DNA of 60,889 bases from RGIG5050 sp045636065 (GCA_045636065.1 JAZTWW010000054.1:1-60889), one strand, 5' to 3'; positions 50,735 to 60,266 are shown, numbered from the stretch's first letter. The notes: generated from the letters alone by a model not told the origin. Made by a program: numbers and translations.

Positions 50735-51410
50735 CGCAACTCCTCCTTCCGGCAAGAGCGATGGCCCTTGCGACTATCTCGCCGGCCAGCTCCTCCTTTG
50801 TCATCATTTCAAGATCGGCCCTTCCCCCGTCCGGGAAGAAGAGCGTAGCCTTGTTCGTGCCCACTCCGAAGCCGCAGCCAGGCATCGACACGTCATTGGC
50901 GACTATCATATCAAGCCCCTTGGCGGCGCATTTGCGCCTCGCCTCCCCTTCGGGATCGCCCGTCTCCGCCGCGAAACCCACCCGGACAAGGCGGGAGCCG
51001 TCGAGCTCCCCGGCCTTCACCTTCGAGTTGACGGCTGCGAGTATGTCGGGGTTCCTCTCAAGCTCGAGAACGGCCGACATCTCGCCCTTCTTGAGCTTTA
51101 CGGGCGAAGACGTCTTAGGCCTCCAGTCAGCGACGGCGGCCGACATTACAAGGACGCACATCTCGCCGCGCGCAGCCTCAAGCTCCGACTCGACGGCGGC
51201 CATCATCTCGCGCGCGCTCGTCACATCCACCCTCTCGACGCCTTCCGGAGTCGCAAGGGAAACTGGCCCTGCGACTAGCGAGACTTTGCACCCCGCCGCC
51301 GCGGCCGCGCGCGCGACGGCAAAGCCCATGCGCCCGCTCGAAGGGTTGCTCAGAAACCTTACGGGGTCTAGATGCTCCCTTGTGGGGCCTGCCGTCACCA
51401 CGAATCTCAT
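50727..51410 (-). CDS. coaB: Standalone phosphopantothenate-cysteine ligase (CoaB domain)
   Basis: A 227-residue protein with only the ligase half of the usual bifunctional CoaBC. It starts at VTAGPTREHLDPVRFLSNPSSGRMG and contains MSAAVADWRP, LERNPDILAAV, VGFAAETGD and GLDMIVANDV. It joins cysteine to 4'-phosphopantothenate for coenzyme A. The flavin decarboxylase domain CoaC is absent, and the ATG overlaps the DUF2062 stop by 4 bases, so this is not a recent truncation. CoaC must be encoded elsewhere. Separate CoaB occurs in some bacteria, including streptococci. Confidence 0.9.
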   Translation of the reverse strand: MRFVVTAGPTREHLDPVRFLSNPSSGRMGFAVARAAAAAGCKVSLVAGPVSLATPEGVERVDVTSAREMMAAVESELEAARGEMCVLVMSAAVADWRPKTSSPVKLKKGEMSAVLELERNPDILAAVNSKVKAGELDGSRLVRVGFAAETGDPEGEARRKCAAKGLDMIVANDVSMPGCGFGVGTNKATLFFPDGGRADLEMMTKEELAGEIVARAIALAGRRSCDV

Positions 51411-51970
51411 TTAGACTCCACCTCCCGCACCTCGACTGACCGATGGTGGGCATGCTGCTCGTGGTACGAATGTATGCGCTCGGCCATTGCGCGGTTGAAG
51501 ATCACAAGCCTGTACACCACCCTGTACGCGATCGGCGCGAGGATGATGCCCATCAGAAGCCCGCCCACGAAAAAGCCGCCGATGACGCGAGCTCCAATGT
51601 CAACGAGGATGTTCCACCCCTCGGCGCTGAACACGTTAGCCTCGGTGAGCTTCTTGAGCACGTCCACCTTGAGGTACTGCCATGTGAGCGGACTTCCGAG
51701 GATGCGGCTTCCCACCCAGCATTGGGCGGGATAGATGAATATTATCGTGATCGGGTTCGTGATGAACGTGCCCAGCGTAGCGCCGATCCTGCTCACCTTG
51801 AGCTTGAACGAGAGCGGGATCGACACTATAAGCTGCATTCCGAAAGGTATCACCGAGCCGATGAAAACGCCAAGCGCCCAGCCACGGGCGATATACCCGG
51901 GAGGTGCCTTCTCGCCGACGATACGCCTCTTGAGAAGACGCGTGTACGCTCTCAAACGGCGCGGCAGCAT
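51407..51970 (-). CDS. DUF2062 membrane protein
   Basis: A 187-residue protein with a basic N-terminus and three to four hydrophobic segments. The DUF2062 pattern is visible: GYIARGWALGVFIGSVIPFGMQ, ISRIGATLGTFITNPITI and a later helix with GGFFVGGLLMG. The C-terminus is histidine-rich (HSYHEQHAHHRS) and could bind metal. Family function is unknown. Its start and the DUF1015 stop share one base (TGATG), indicating translational coupling. Confidence 0.8.
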   Translation of the reverse strand: MLPRRLRAYTRLLKRRIVGEKAPPGYIARGWALGVFIGSVIPFGMQLIVSIPLSFKLKVSRIGATLGTFITNPITIIFIYPAQCWVGSRILGSPLTWQYLKVDVLKKLTEANVFSAEGWNILVDIGARVIGGFFVGGLLMGIILAPIAYRVVYRLVIFNRAMAERIHSYHEQHAHHRSVEVREVESK

Positions 51971-53163
51971 CAGACCACCGCGTGGACGAAAAGCCCAGAT
52001 CTGAGCTTGGGCTCGAACCAGGTGGACTTGGGCGGCATGATGGCGCCTGCGTCCGCGATGTCCATCATCTCCTCAACGGAGACGGGCACCATCGAGAACG
52101 CCACGGCCGCGCGGCCGGAATCGACGGCAGATTTCAGATCGTCTACGGGGCGTATGCCGCCCATGAAGGATATCCTCGGGCTCGTGCGCGGATCGCCAAT
52201 GCCGAGAACGGGCGCGAGAAGCCTGTCCTGAAGGACGCTCACGTCGAGACTCTCGACGACGCCCGCATCCTCGGGGACCGTCCACGAAAGCTCGTACCAC
52301 CTGCCTCCAAGGTACATCCTGGCGGTGCGCGGCCTCGAAGCCTCGCCATCCTCTGCGGGGACGAGGGTGAAGCGCTCCTTGACGGCGGCGAGGAACGCAT
52401 CCTCCGAAAGGCCGTTAAGGTCGGCGAGAAGCCTGTTGTACGCAAGGATCTTGAGCTGCCCGGCAGGGAATATGACGGCCATGAAGCGGCTGTACTCCCC
52501 GCCCCTTTCGCGGGCGGCGCGTGCCGCCGCGGCGGCGCGGTGGTGGCCGTCCGCGATATATGCGGCGGGAACGGCCTCAAATGCCTTCACGAGCCTTTCG
52601 GCATCCGGAATGAACCAACCGGTGTGGCGTATGCCGTCCGGGGCGGTGAAATCGAATATGGGCGAACTCTCCATCGCCGATGCGACGATCGCGTCGATCT
52701 CGGAGGAGTCGCGGTACGTGAGGAACACGGGACCCGTATGCGCCTCAAGCGTGAGGATGTGGCGGGTGCGGTCGTCCTCCTTGTCGGTGCGGGTCTTCTC
52801 GTGGCGCTTCAAAGTGCCGTTTTCGTAGTCGGCCGTGTCGAAGCACGCGACGACGCCCGTCTGGGAATGGCCACCCATTATCTGGCGGTAGGCGTAGAGC
52901 GAGGGCTTTGCGTCAAGCCGGAGGGCTCCTTCCGCGCGGAGGCGGTCGAGCGCACGGCGGGCCTGGACGTACGCCTCGGGCGAATCGCATGCCGTACCGG
53001 GGGCGAGATCGATTTCCGGCCTGCTCACGTGCAGGAAGCTGAACGGGTTGCCGGACGCGAGCGCAGCCGCCTCGGCGGTGTCAACCACATCATAAGGAAC
53101 AGCGGCGACCTTCGGGGCAAGTTCCGCCGAAGGCCGCAGAGCCGCGAAAGGACGTATAGTCAT
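51970..53163 (-). CDS. DUF1015 family protein
   Basis: A 397-residue protein matching the DUF1015 family from its start, MTIRPFAALRP, through AVPYDVVDTAEA, SFLHVSRPEIDL and the family hallmark IADGHHRAAAA near residue 200. It has no signal peptide. The role is not established; members occur beside serine/phosphoglycerate and cofactor genes in many anaerobes. It follows the surface-repeat gene by 20 bases without a terminator and is coupled to DUF2062. Confidence 0.85.
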   Translation of the reverse strand: MTIRPFAALRPSAELAPKVAAVPYDVVDTAEAAALASGNPFSFLHVSRPEIDLAPGTACDSPEAYVQARRALDRLRAEGALRLDAKPSLYAYRQIMGGHSQTGVVACFDTADYENGTLKRHEKTRTDKEDDRTRHILTLEAHTGPVFLTYRDSSEIDAIVASAMESSPIFDFTAPDGIRHTGWFIPDAERLVKAFEAVPAAYIADGHHRAAAAARAARERGGEYSRFMAVIFPAGQLKILAYNRLLADLNGLSEDAFLAAVKERFTLVPAEDGEASRPRTARMYLGGRWYELSWTVPEDAGVVESLDVSVLQDRLLAPVLGIGDPRTSPRISFMGGIRPVDDLKSAVDSGRAAVAFSMVPVSVEEMMDIADAGAIMPPKSTWFEPKLRSGLFVHAVV

Positions 53164-53182
53164 TATTTGCTCTTTTCAGATA

Positions 53183-53740
53183 TCAGTACTTTGAGTATTC
53201 GTCGAGACCGATGTTGACGATGGGGAAGAAAGGAAGCTCGCTGTCGTGGATGACATTGACGAAACCGACCTGGAAGCCGTAGATCGTCTCGGTGCGGTTG
53301 ACGAGGCCGACCTGGAAGCCGTACACCGTGTTGGCGACGTTGAAGAGGCCCGCCTGTATGCCGCTTATCGATCCGCACTCGTTGAAGAGACCCACCTGCA
53401 CGCCGAACATCTCGGCGCTTCCGGCAGAGTTGTACAGGCCGATCTGGAAGCCGGCGAGCCTGTCGACGACCTCGTTGCGCAGGATGTTGATCTGGAAGCC
53501 CTCCATGTAGCGCGTGACGCCGTAGCAGCCGAGGTCGAACCCTGTGACGCTTTCGCACGAACCGTACGGCAGGGTGAACCTTAGACCGACGATGTCCACG
53601 TCATCCGAGGAGTTGAACGAGAGCCATACCGGCCAGTTGGCCTTTTCGGGTGCGACGGCGGCACCTTCCGCGGCGGCTTCCTGCGCGCTGACGCCCATGC
53701 ACGCAAGACCAAGAGCAAGACCCATCAGGAGTTTCTTCAT
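53183..53740 (-). CDS. LA_2272-type surface-repeat protein
   Basis: A 185-residue protein with a signal peptide (cut near VSA, residue 19). The body is made of about six 16-residue repeats of the form G-[FV]-Q-[IV]-G-L-[FVY]-N (GFQIGLYNSAG, GVQVGLFNECG, GIQAGLFN, GFQVGLVN, GFQVGFVN), the LA_2272/LA_2273 surface repeat. Such repeats predict a regular beta structure at the outer membrane. ATG 53740 is chosen from AAAGG with a 9-base spacing; an in-frame ATG at 53749 abuts that site. Promoter 53777-53805 may also drive DUF1015 to cmk. Confidence 0.85.
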   Translation of the reverse strand: MKKLLMGLALGLACMGVSAQEAAAEGAAVAPEKANWPVWLSFNSSDDVDIVGLRFTLPYGSCESVTGFDLGCYGVTRYMEGFQINILRNEVVDRLAGFQIGLYNSAGSAEMFGVQVGLFNECGSISGIQAGLFNVANTVYGFQVGLVNRTETIYGFQVGFVNVIHDSELPFFPIVNIGLDEYSKY

Positions 53741-53776
53741 GATTGACATCCTTTGTCGAGTTTTCGAACTGCTATT

Positions 53777-53805
53777 AGTATAAGATTTTTTCGGGAATAC
53801 CGCAA
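53777..53805 (-). promoter_or_regulatory. Promoter of the surface-repeat gene
   Basis: Minus strand: -35 TTGCGG (53800-53805), 17-base spacer, -10 TATACT (53777-53782). The leader is about 30 bases. Confidence 0.65.
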
Positions 53806-53843
53806 GTGGAATCTTCAAAAATTTTTTTGGCCGCTTTTCGCCC

Positions 53844-53872
53844 TTCACGCGCGCGCGCAATTATGGTAGAAT
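53844..53872 (+). promoter_or_regulatory. Promoter of the DUF2723 gene
   Basis: Plus strand: -35 TTCACG (53844-53849), 17-base spacer ending TATGG, -10 TAGAAT (53867-53872). The leader to ATG 53909 is about 30 bases, with AAGG in it. Confidence 0.6.
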
Positions 53873-53908
53873 ATGCGGCCAGTCGAAGAACATCATCAAG
53901 GTCATGAC

Positions 53909-56900
53909 ATGAAGAATTTCAAAGAACGCATCCTCGGCATCACCCCGCGCAGGTCCACGGGATTCTTCCGCCCCGTGGACTGGACGGCATTCTGGGGCGC
54001 GACAGCAATATCCTTCGCCGTCTACTTCCTGACGCTCGGTCCCTCGGTCGGCCTTGAGGACTCCGGCGAGCTCGCCACGGCCGGAGACCATCTTGGCGTG
54101 CCGCACCCGCCCGGATACCCGTTCTGGACGATGTGCAGCTGGGTGTTCTGCCGTATATTCTCGTGGGTCACCTACATGGGGCAGCCGACGCCCGCATGGG
54201 CGATATCGTGCCTCTCGGCAGTGTTCGGCGCGTTTGCGGCCGGATGCACCGCCATGCTCATAACGCGCTCCGCGAACGACATGCTAGACGGCATCTCCCC
54301 TGGCGACGGCCGTAACCGCGCCGCCGCGCTCGCGGCCGGCCTCGGCGGCTCGCTCGTCTTCGCGTTCTCGCCCGTCGAATGGAGCCAGTCGACGATAGTC
54401 GAGATATATTCGCTCAACGCGCTCTTCCTGATGGCGGTCCTCCTTCTCTCCTACCGCTGGATGCGCAAACCGTCCGACAAAATACTCTGGCTTACGGCAT
54501 TCATCTTCGGGCTCGGGCTCACGAACTACCAGGTGCTCCTGCTCGCGGCCGTGCCGCTTGCGATAATAATGCTTCTCAGGAATATACGCCTCTTCAGGGA
54601 CTTTGCGGCGATACTCATCCCCGTGGTCCTGACGGCTCTCGTTCTCGGCACGGGCGCCATGTTCCGCGCCTCCTCCCAGATGGACACCGGTGCGATCAAC
54701 AAGTTCGAGCCTCTTAAAAGCTCCGTCTTCTGCCCGTCGGGGCCGCTTCTCTGGATAGGCATCGCCCTTCTCGCCATCACGCCTTTCGCGGCGGCCGCGA
54801 TCGGCAAGCGCAGCGGCCGGAAGGCGGCCCGCATGAGCGTACTGTGGACCGGCGGCGCGGCGATCGCCTCGTTCCTCCTGGCCATCTCCCCGATGTTCAC
54901 GCATTTTGCAAAGTGGGATGCCGCCACGGCCGATCTCGCGCCCCTCGCAGATCCGCGCTTCTACGGCCTTGTCGCCGCGCTTCTTGCGCTCTCGGCGGTA
55001 GCGGCCGCGCACCACGCCATGTCAATAGACGGCGACGGCGAGTCGCCCTCGATGCGCGCGTCACTCAAGGCGTCGCTTACGCCTTCGATGGCAATCTCGG
55101 CGGCGGCCGGGCTTCTCGCCTTTGCGATCGTCCTCTTCCAGGCTGGCGCGGACGACGCCGGCTATACAGGGCCCGTCCATTCGTTCATGGGCATAAACGC
55201 CGCGACGGTCCTTGGAATCGCGGCTATCGTCTGGCTCTCGCTCTTCTCGAAGCGCGGCGCGGCGTTCGCCGTTCCGGTGGCGGCCGTGCAGCTCACGGCG
55301 CTCGCGCTTCTCGAAAAGGGATTCCTCAACGGCCTCACGGATCCCAACAGCTGGTGGTTCATCTGGCCGATAGCGTGGAACTTCACCATGCTTGCGCTTG
55401 CGTACATATCGCTCCCGACAGGGCGCAGCATAGTGCCCGCCATGCTTTTCGCCGAGCTTGGCGTATCGTTCTATGCCTACATGCCGATCGTCTCCGACCT
55501 TCGCAACCCGCCGATGAACTGGGCGTATCCGCGCACATGGGACGGATTCAAGCACGCCATAACGCGAGGCCAGTACGAGGCCATCAAGATGCCAACGATA
55601 TTCTCGCAGGAGGGCTTTGAGAAGTTCTGCGGGCAGCTTGGAACGTATTTCGAGGATCTGCGACTCCAGTTCACGCTTGTCGTCGCGGCGCTTGCGCTTC
55701 TTCCATTCTCCCTCTGGAAGATGACACTTAAGCCTCTCGACCCGGCGAAAAAATCCGTCACCGTCGACATGACCAAGGTCGCGGCCGCGCTCTACATCGC
55801 AGTCGCAGTGCCCGTAGCCGTATTCTCCGAGCTTTTCGAGGGCTCTACCGGCGGCGAGGTTCCGCTAAGGCTCGACAAGGTCCTTCTCGTGCCGCTTGCC
55901 GCCATAGCGCTCGTGGGCGGGCTTATCATAGCCCTGCGCGAGGCGGCGCGCCTCCTCGCTCCTGTCGCATCGCGCTTCTCTAGTATCCCCAAGGCCGAAA
56001 AGGCGATCTTAGCGGCGAAGGCCCGACTGGGCAGATTGGCTGGGAAGCTGCCCAAGAGGCGCTTCTCGGTATCGGCCGCCTTCCGCACGGACGCCGTCTT
56101 CCAGCAGTGGCTCATAGCCCTTGGCGTATGCTTCGCCGTCATGAGCCTCGGCCTCGTCGCCCTCGCGGACATCAAGGGCGACATACAGGACGGCTTCATC
56201 CAGAAGGTGAAGTTCATCTCGTCGCACGGCATATTCTCGCTCTGGATCGGATACGGGCTTGTAGTCGGCATAATGGTGGCCGACAGGGTCCTCTCGAAGC
56301 TCTTCAAGGGCGAGGCCGCGCGCAAGCGGGCGTTCGCCGCGATATGCGTCGCTGCGGCGATGTCGGCCGCGATCCCGATCTACGAAAACTACACGAACGA
56401 CGATCTCATAACGGCCATGGGCTCCGCCGAACAGGACGGCCACACGTTCGGCTGGCAGTTCGGCAACTACCAGCTGAGGGGCGCGGAGGCGATACGCGAG
56501 GAGCTTTCGCAGGATGAGGAGCCGCTTCCCAATCCGCTCTACCCGGCTCCAATGGACGAGGGCGCGGTGTTCTTCGGCGGCACTGACCCGGGGAGGTTCG
56601 TCCCCACCTACATGATCTACTCCGCAGACGTCAGGCCCGACATCTACCTCATAACGCAGAATGCGCTCGCCGACGACACCTACATGTCCGTCGAGCGCGA
56701 CCTCTACGGAGACGAGATCTGGATACCCTCCAAGGACGACTGCGCCGCAGCCTTCGGCAAGTTCTTCCGCGACACGCGCTCCGGCCGCAGGCAGCAGAGC
56801 GGCGAAGTCAAGACCGAGAACGGGCGCATCCAGGTCACGGGCGCGCAGGAGGTGATGGGGATAAACAGCATCCTCTCGGAGATGATGTTCCGCAAGGAGC

Positions 56901-57949
56901 GGCTGAGGCGCAGCTTCTACGTGGAGGAATCGTACCAGATCGACTGGATGTTCCCGTACCTTGAGCCGCACGGCCTCATAATGAAAATAAGGCCCAAGCC
57001 GGGCGCCGTCGCGCAGGACAGGATCCTTGACGACATGGAGTTCTGGGACTGGTACATGAGAAGGCTTCTAGCCGATCCCGCGCTCAGGCGCGACTTCGCT
57101 GCGCAGAAGGCGTTCTCGAAGCTCAGGACGGCCATCGCCGGGCTCTATTCGCGGCAGGGCTTCGCGTCCGCGGCGGCAAGGGCGTTCCGCGAAGCGGTGC
57201 TCATCTACCCTCTTTCGCCAGAATCTTCGTTCAGGTACATCCAGGAGGAGCTTCTCCCCTCGCGCAGGTTTGACGAGGTCGAGGACATCCTCGCCTACAC
57301 CGACAGGAAAGATCCGAAGAACAAGCGCACCACGCCGATGCGCGCGATCGTGGCGGCCATCGCCGAGAGGGACGCAAAGATCGAGGCCCTTCTCGCCAAG
57401 ATGCGCCGCGACGGCGACCTCTCGCCGCAGGAGATGATCGATCTATCGGAGCTGTACTCGGGATCCGGCCGTTTCGGAGCCGCAGCCGCGACGCTCAAGA
57501 GGCTGCTCTCCCGCCCGGGCGCCGACAGGTCTTGGACTGTCCAGTTCAAGGCGAGCCGCGCGTTTGTCCAGTGCCGCAGGATGGAGGACGCCTTGAAGGC
57601 GATGCGCGAAGCGGTAAGGCTCTCGCCGCGCGGGAACATGGAGAACCCCTACTTTGCGATACCGGCGTGCGAGGTGTTCGTCGAGGCGGGCGCAAGCGAC
57701 CTTGCCGAAGGCATTGTGGACACGCTTGCCGGGAAGCTTCCCAGGAACATCGACGCGCAGCTCATGAGGGCAAGGGTGAAGCTCGATCTGGGGAAGATCG
57801 AGGAGTCGTGGTCATCGCTAGTCAAGGCGACCAGGATCGACGCCAGGATCGCGTCCGAAGCGATAGAGGAGGACCAGAAGCTTTCGGCGTTCATCCAGTA
57901 CATGATGAGCGGCCGCTTCTCCGGCGGCGGCCGCCGCATGCGCCGGTGA
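53909..57949 (+). CDS. DUF2723/TMEM260-type membrane glycosyltransferase with C-terminal TPR-like region
   Basis: A 1346-residue protein, the largest here. The N-terminal part has the DUF2723 signature: DSGE (51-54) after the first helix, then GVPHPPGYP (64-71), an acidic loop as in GT-C enzymes, and many hydrophobic segments up to about residue 850. An internal stretch (about 275-480) adds further helices beyond the usual core. The last 450 residues are soluble and contain TPR-like helices (ALKAMREAVRLSPRG near 1240). Eukaryotic TMEM260 is a protein O-mannosyltransferase; the bacterial members are assumed to glycosylate secreted proteins. ATG 53909 is preferred to an upstream in-frame start inside the promoter region. 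It is monocistronic. Confidence 0.85.
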   Translation: MKNFKERILGITPRRSTGFFRPVDWTAFWGATAISFAVYFLTLGPSVGLEDSGELATAGDHLGVPHPPGYPFWTMCSWVFCRIFSWVTYMGQPTPAWAISCLSAVFGAFAAGCTAMLITRSANDMLDGISPGDGRNRAAALAAGLGGSLVFAFSPVEWSQSTIVEIYSLNALFLMAVLLLSYRWMRKPSDKILWLTAFIFGLGLTNYQVLLLAAVPLAIIMLLRNIRLFRDFAAILIPVVLTALVLGTGAMFRASSQMDTGAINKFEPLKSSVFCPSGPLLWIGIALLAITPFAAAAIGKRSGRKAARMSVLWTGGAAIASFLLAISPMFTHFAKWDAATADLAPLADPRFYGLVAALLALSAVAAAHHAMSIDGDGESPSMRASLKASLTPSMAISAAAGLLAFAIVLFQAGADDAGYTGPVHSFMGINAATVLGIAAIVWLSLFSKRGAAFAVPVAAVQLTALALLEKGFLNGLTDPNSWWFIWPIAWNFTMLALAYISLPTGRSIVPAMLFAELGVSFYAYMPIVSDLRNPPMNWAYPRTWDGFKHAITRGQYEAIKMPTIFSQEGFEKFCGQLGTYFEDLRLQFTLVVAALALLPFSLWKMTLKPLDPAKKSVTVDMTKVAAALYIAVAVPVAVFSELFEGSTGGEVPLRLDKVLLVPLAAIALVGGLIIALREAARLLAPVASRFSSIPKAEKAILAAKARLGRLAGKLPKRRFSVSAAFRTDAVFQQWLIALGVCFAVMSLGLVALADIKGDIQDGFIQKVKFISSHGIFSLWIGYGLVVGIMVADRVLSKLFKGEAARKRAFAAICVAAAMSAAIPIYENYTNDDLITAMGSAEQDGHTFGWQFGNYQLRGAEAIREELSQDEEPLPNPLYPAPMDEGAVFFGGTDPGRFVPTYMIYSADVRPDIYLITQNALADDTYMSVERDLYGDEIWIPSKDDCAAAFGKFFRDTRSGRRQQSGEVKTENGRIQVTGAQEVMGINSILSEMMFRKERLRRSFYVEESYQIDWMFPYLEPHGLIMKIRPKPGAVAQDRILDDMEFWDWYMRRLLADPALRRDFAAQKAFSKLRTAIAGLYSRQGFASAAARAFREAVLIYPLSPESSFRYIQEELLPSRRFDEVEDILAYTDRKDPKNKRTTPMRAIVAAIAERDAKIEALLAKMRRDGDLSPQEMIDLSELYSGSGRFGAAAATLKRLLSRPGADRSWTVQFKASRAFVQCRRMEDALKAMREAVRLSPRGNMENPYFAIPACEVFVEAGASDLAEGIVDTLAGKLPRNIDAQLMRARVKLDLGKIEESWSSLVKATRIDARIASEAIEEDQKLSAFIQYMMSGRFSGGGRRMRR

Positions 57950-57993
57950 GCGCCGCGATAAGGCTGGGAATTCGCGGACGGGACAAACAAGAT

Positions 57994-58818
57994 CTAGACC
58001 GCACCCTTGAAGCGGTCGAAGGCGCAGTCTATCGCGCCGGCGGCGTGCGCGTCGCTTGAAAGGATCAACCTCACGCCGCGCGATTTGAGAAGTTCCCGGA
58101 AAAGGCTTGACGGATAGGCGTCGGACATCCAGCCGCGCGATATCGCACCCGTGTTCACCTCGGCGATCCTGCCGCTTCTGGCGATTGCATCCGCCGTAGC
58201 CTCGATCTCGCCCAAGTACCAGTCTGCGTTCTCGTCGAAGAGCTTCATCCGCCCGTTGAACTTCCTGACGAGATCCGGATGGCCCACGATGTCGAAATCG
58301 CAATTGAGCGCCATCTCCCGCTCCTGGGCGAAATAGTCGTGCACATACGATCGCACATCGCCGCCGTACGCGCGATCGATCCCTTCGCGCAGGTTCTCAG
58401 GCGACATGTCGACAGCCACGGCGTCCTCAAGCGCGACGGCGCCGGGCGGCATGACGAAATGGATGCTCCCTATCACGTACTCGACGCCCATTCCCGCATA
58501 GACGGCCCTATCGGGAGATGCGACGCCCTTTACGAAGTCGGCCTCGACTCCAAGCCTGATGGATATCCTGTCTGCGAACTCGGCCTTGAGAGATCCGATC
58601 TCCCTGGCGTAATCGGCCGCCCGGTCTGGGGACAGGTAGCCATCCAGCGAAAGAGGGAACATGGCGTGGCTTGAGAAGCCGAGCTCCTTGACGCCTGCGG
58701 CAAGCGCCGCCTCGACCATCTCCCTTGCGGAGCACGAGCCGTCGCACCACCTGGTGTGCGTGTGGTAGTTGGAAGGCCCCTTGGCGCCCCAGTCGATCTT
58801 GCAGCTTACCCCGGCCAT
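57994..58818 (-). CDS. PHP-domain phosphatase (histidinol-phosphatase-like)
   Basis: A 274-residue protein of HisK/PHP form. The first metal motif is NYHTHTRWCDG (H19, H21), then GVEADF, later CDFDIVGHPDL, and finally VNTGAISRG and LSSDAHAAG for the remaining ligands. It probably removes phosphate from histidinol phosphate or a related monoester; no other his gene is near, so the substrate is open. ATG 58818 is chosen over an upstream in-frame start that would overlap alr. It is the last gene of the tRNA-alr unit. Confidence 0.8.
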   Translation of the reverse strand: MAGVSCKIDWGAKGPSNYHTHTRWCDGSCSAREMVEAALAAGVKELGFSSHAMFPLSLDGYLSPDRAADYAREIGSLKAEFADRISIRLGVEADFVKGVASPDRAVYAGMGVEYVIGSIHFVMPPGAVALEDAVAVDMSPENLREGIDRAYGGDVRSYVHDYFAQEREMALNCDFDIVGHPDLVRKFNGRMKLFDENADWYLGEIEATADAIARSGRIAEVNTGAISRGWMSDAYPSSLFRELLKSRGVRLILSSDAHAAGAIDCAFDRFKGAV

Positions 58819-58849
58819 TGCAGGAACCTTTCGAGACGTCCGCTTAGCC

Positions 58850-59986
58850 TCAGACGTACCTGCGCTCGACGCGGTTGCCGAAGCTGCATATGATGTCATA
58901 GGCATGGGTGCCCTTCAAGATAGCCCAGTCGTCCGGCGTGACGGCGGCCGGCCCCGTGCCGCCGAGGCACACGACCTCGTCGCCTGGCTTTACATCGGGG
59001 ACATCGCTCGCGTCGACCGTCGTATAGTCCATCGATATGCGCCCTATTATGGGGCAGGGGACACCCGCTATCGAGACGCGCCCCCTGTTGCCAAGATGCA
59101 GAGGAAGCCCGTCCGCGTAGCCAGCTGATATCGTGGCAACACGCGTTGGACGGTTGAGGCACCATGTGCGCCCGTAGCCGAGAGTCGTCCCCGGGCCAAG
59201 GGTACGCACCTGCGCGACGCGCGTTTTGAGGGTGAGCACGTTCTCCACCGCGAGCGAGCGGCGGCCGTTGGGGTCGAAGCTGCCGTGGAGGTTGATTCCC
59301 GTCCTCACGATGTTGAAAGGCGGCCTGGCCGTCTCGGGGAAGTTGTTGATCGCATCGCTCGCCGCCATGTGCACCATCCTGAACGAGATGCCCTTCGCGG
59401 CAAGCTCCTCCACTATCGACTTGAAGAGGCGGATCTGCCCGGAAGTGAAGGGATCGACGGGATCGTACGCCATAGGGCAGTGTGAGAATATGCCTTCACA
59501 GTCGAGGTTGGGAAGCTTCACGACCTCCTCGACCGTCCTTACGGCGTCTGCCGCCTGTATGCCGAGACGGCCCATCCCCGTATCGATCTTGAAATGCACC
59601 TTGGCGGTGACACCAAGCTTTCCGGCAGCTTCGGAGATGAGCTTCGCTGTATCGAGGTCTATCACAGGCAGAGCGACGTCCTTCTCGAGCATGGGGGAGA
59701 TCTCGTCCGGGATGATGCTTGAGAGGATCTGCACGTGCTTCGCGGGAAGCTCGCCCCTTTCCATCGCGTCAGTGAGCTGCAGCGCCTCGAATGGCTCCGC
59801 CACGCCAAAGCCTGCCGCGCCTTCTGCAAGCGCGCGCGCATAAGGGAGGACTCCAAGACCGTACGCATTCGCCTTGAGAACGCACAGGACTCCGGCAGGA
59901 CGCACGGCATGGGCGATCTTCGCAAAATTGGATTTGAGCTTATCAAGGTCGATTTCAAGCCATACCCTGCGACTCAACGCATCCAT
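58850..59986 (-). CDS. alr: Alanine racemase
   Basis: A 378-residue enzyme. The PLP lysine is K38 in VLKANAYGLG, the catalytic tyrosine is in ISAGYADGLP near 265, and phosphate-binding RTWCLNRPTR lies just before it. The C-terminal beta domain includes GRISMDYTTVD. It makes D-alanine for peptidoglycan. It starts 16 bases after the tRNA-Leu gene and probably shares the upstream promoter at 60238-60266. Confidence 0.96.
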   Translation of the reverse strand: MDALSRRVWLEIDLDKLKSNFAKIAHAVRPAGVLCVLKANAYGLGVLPYARALAEGAAGFGVAEPFEALQLTDAMERGELPAKHVQILSSIIPDEISPMLEKDVALPVIDLDTAKLISEAAGKLGVTAKVHFKIDTGMGRLGIQAADAVRTVEEVVKLPNLDCEGIFSHCPMAYDPVDPFTSGQIRLFKSIVEELAAKGISFRMVHMAASDAINNFPETARPPFNIVRTGINLHGSFDPNGRRSLAVENVLTLKTRVAQVRTLGPGTTLGYGRTWCLNRPTRVATISAGYADGLPLHLGNRGRVSIAGVPCPIIGRISMDYTTVDASDVPDVKPGDEVVCLGGTGPAAVTPDDWAILKGTHAYDIICSFGNRVERRYV

Positions 59987-60002
59987 CGCAAATCTCCTTA
60001 AC

Positions 60003-60088
60003 TGGTGCCGGAGGAGGGACTCGAACCCTCACGTACTTGCGTACGGCAGATTTTGAGTCTGCTGCGGCTGCCATTACGCCACTCCGGC
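60003..60088 (-). tRNA. tRNA-Leu (CAA anticodon)
   Basis: An 86-nt class II tRNA with encoded CCA (60003-60005). The acceptor GCCGGAG pairs with CTCCGGC, the discriminator is A, the anticodon loop CTCAAAA gives CAA, and the long variable arm CGTACGCAAGTACG folds as a hairpin. Confidence 0.94.
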
Positions 60089-60131
60089 AATCACCGTCCT
60101 TCCAAGCGACGCCTGGTGAACCGGGTGAAAC

Positions 60132-60207
60132 TGGTGGAGAAGAGGAGATTCGAACTCCCGACCCCCACGTTGCGAACGTGATGCTCTACCAACTGAGCTA
60201 CTTCCCC
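60132..60207 (-). tRNA. tRNA-Ala (CGC anticodon)
   Basis: A 76-nt tRNA with encoded CCA (60132-60134). The acceptor GGGGAAG pairs with CTTCTCC, including G3-T70, the alanine identity pair. The anticodon loop TTCGCAA gives CGC. It is the first product of the promoter at 60238-60266. Confidence 0.92.
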
Positions 60208-60237
60208 TTTGACCGCCTTACCGCGGAAACGGCGTAT

Positions 60238-60266
60238 AGTATACCATAATCCCACCCCAAGCGCAA
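60238..60266 (-). promoter_or_regulatory. Promoter of the tRNA-Ala/tRNA-Leu/alr unit
   Basis: Minus strand: -35 TTGCGC (60261-60266), 17-base spacer ending TATGG, -10 TATACT (60238-60243). It starts about 25 bases before tRNA-Ala. Confidence 0.75.
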
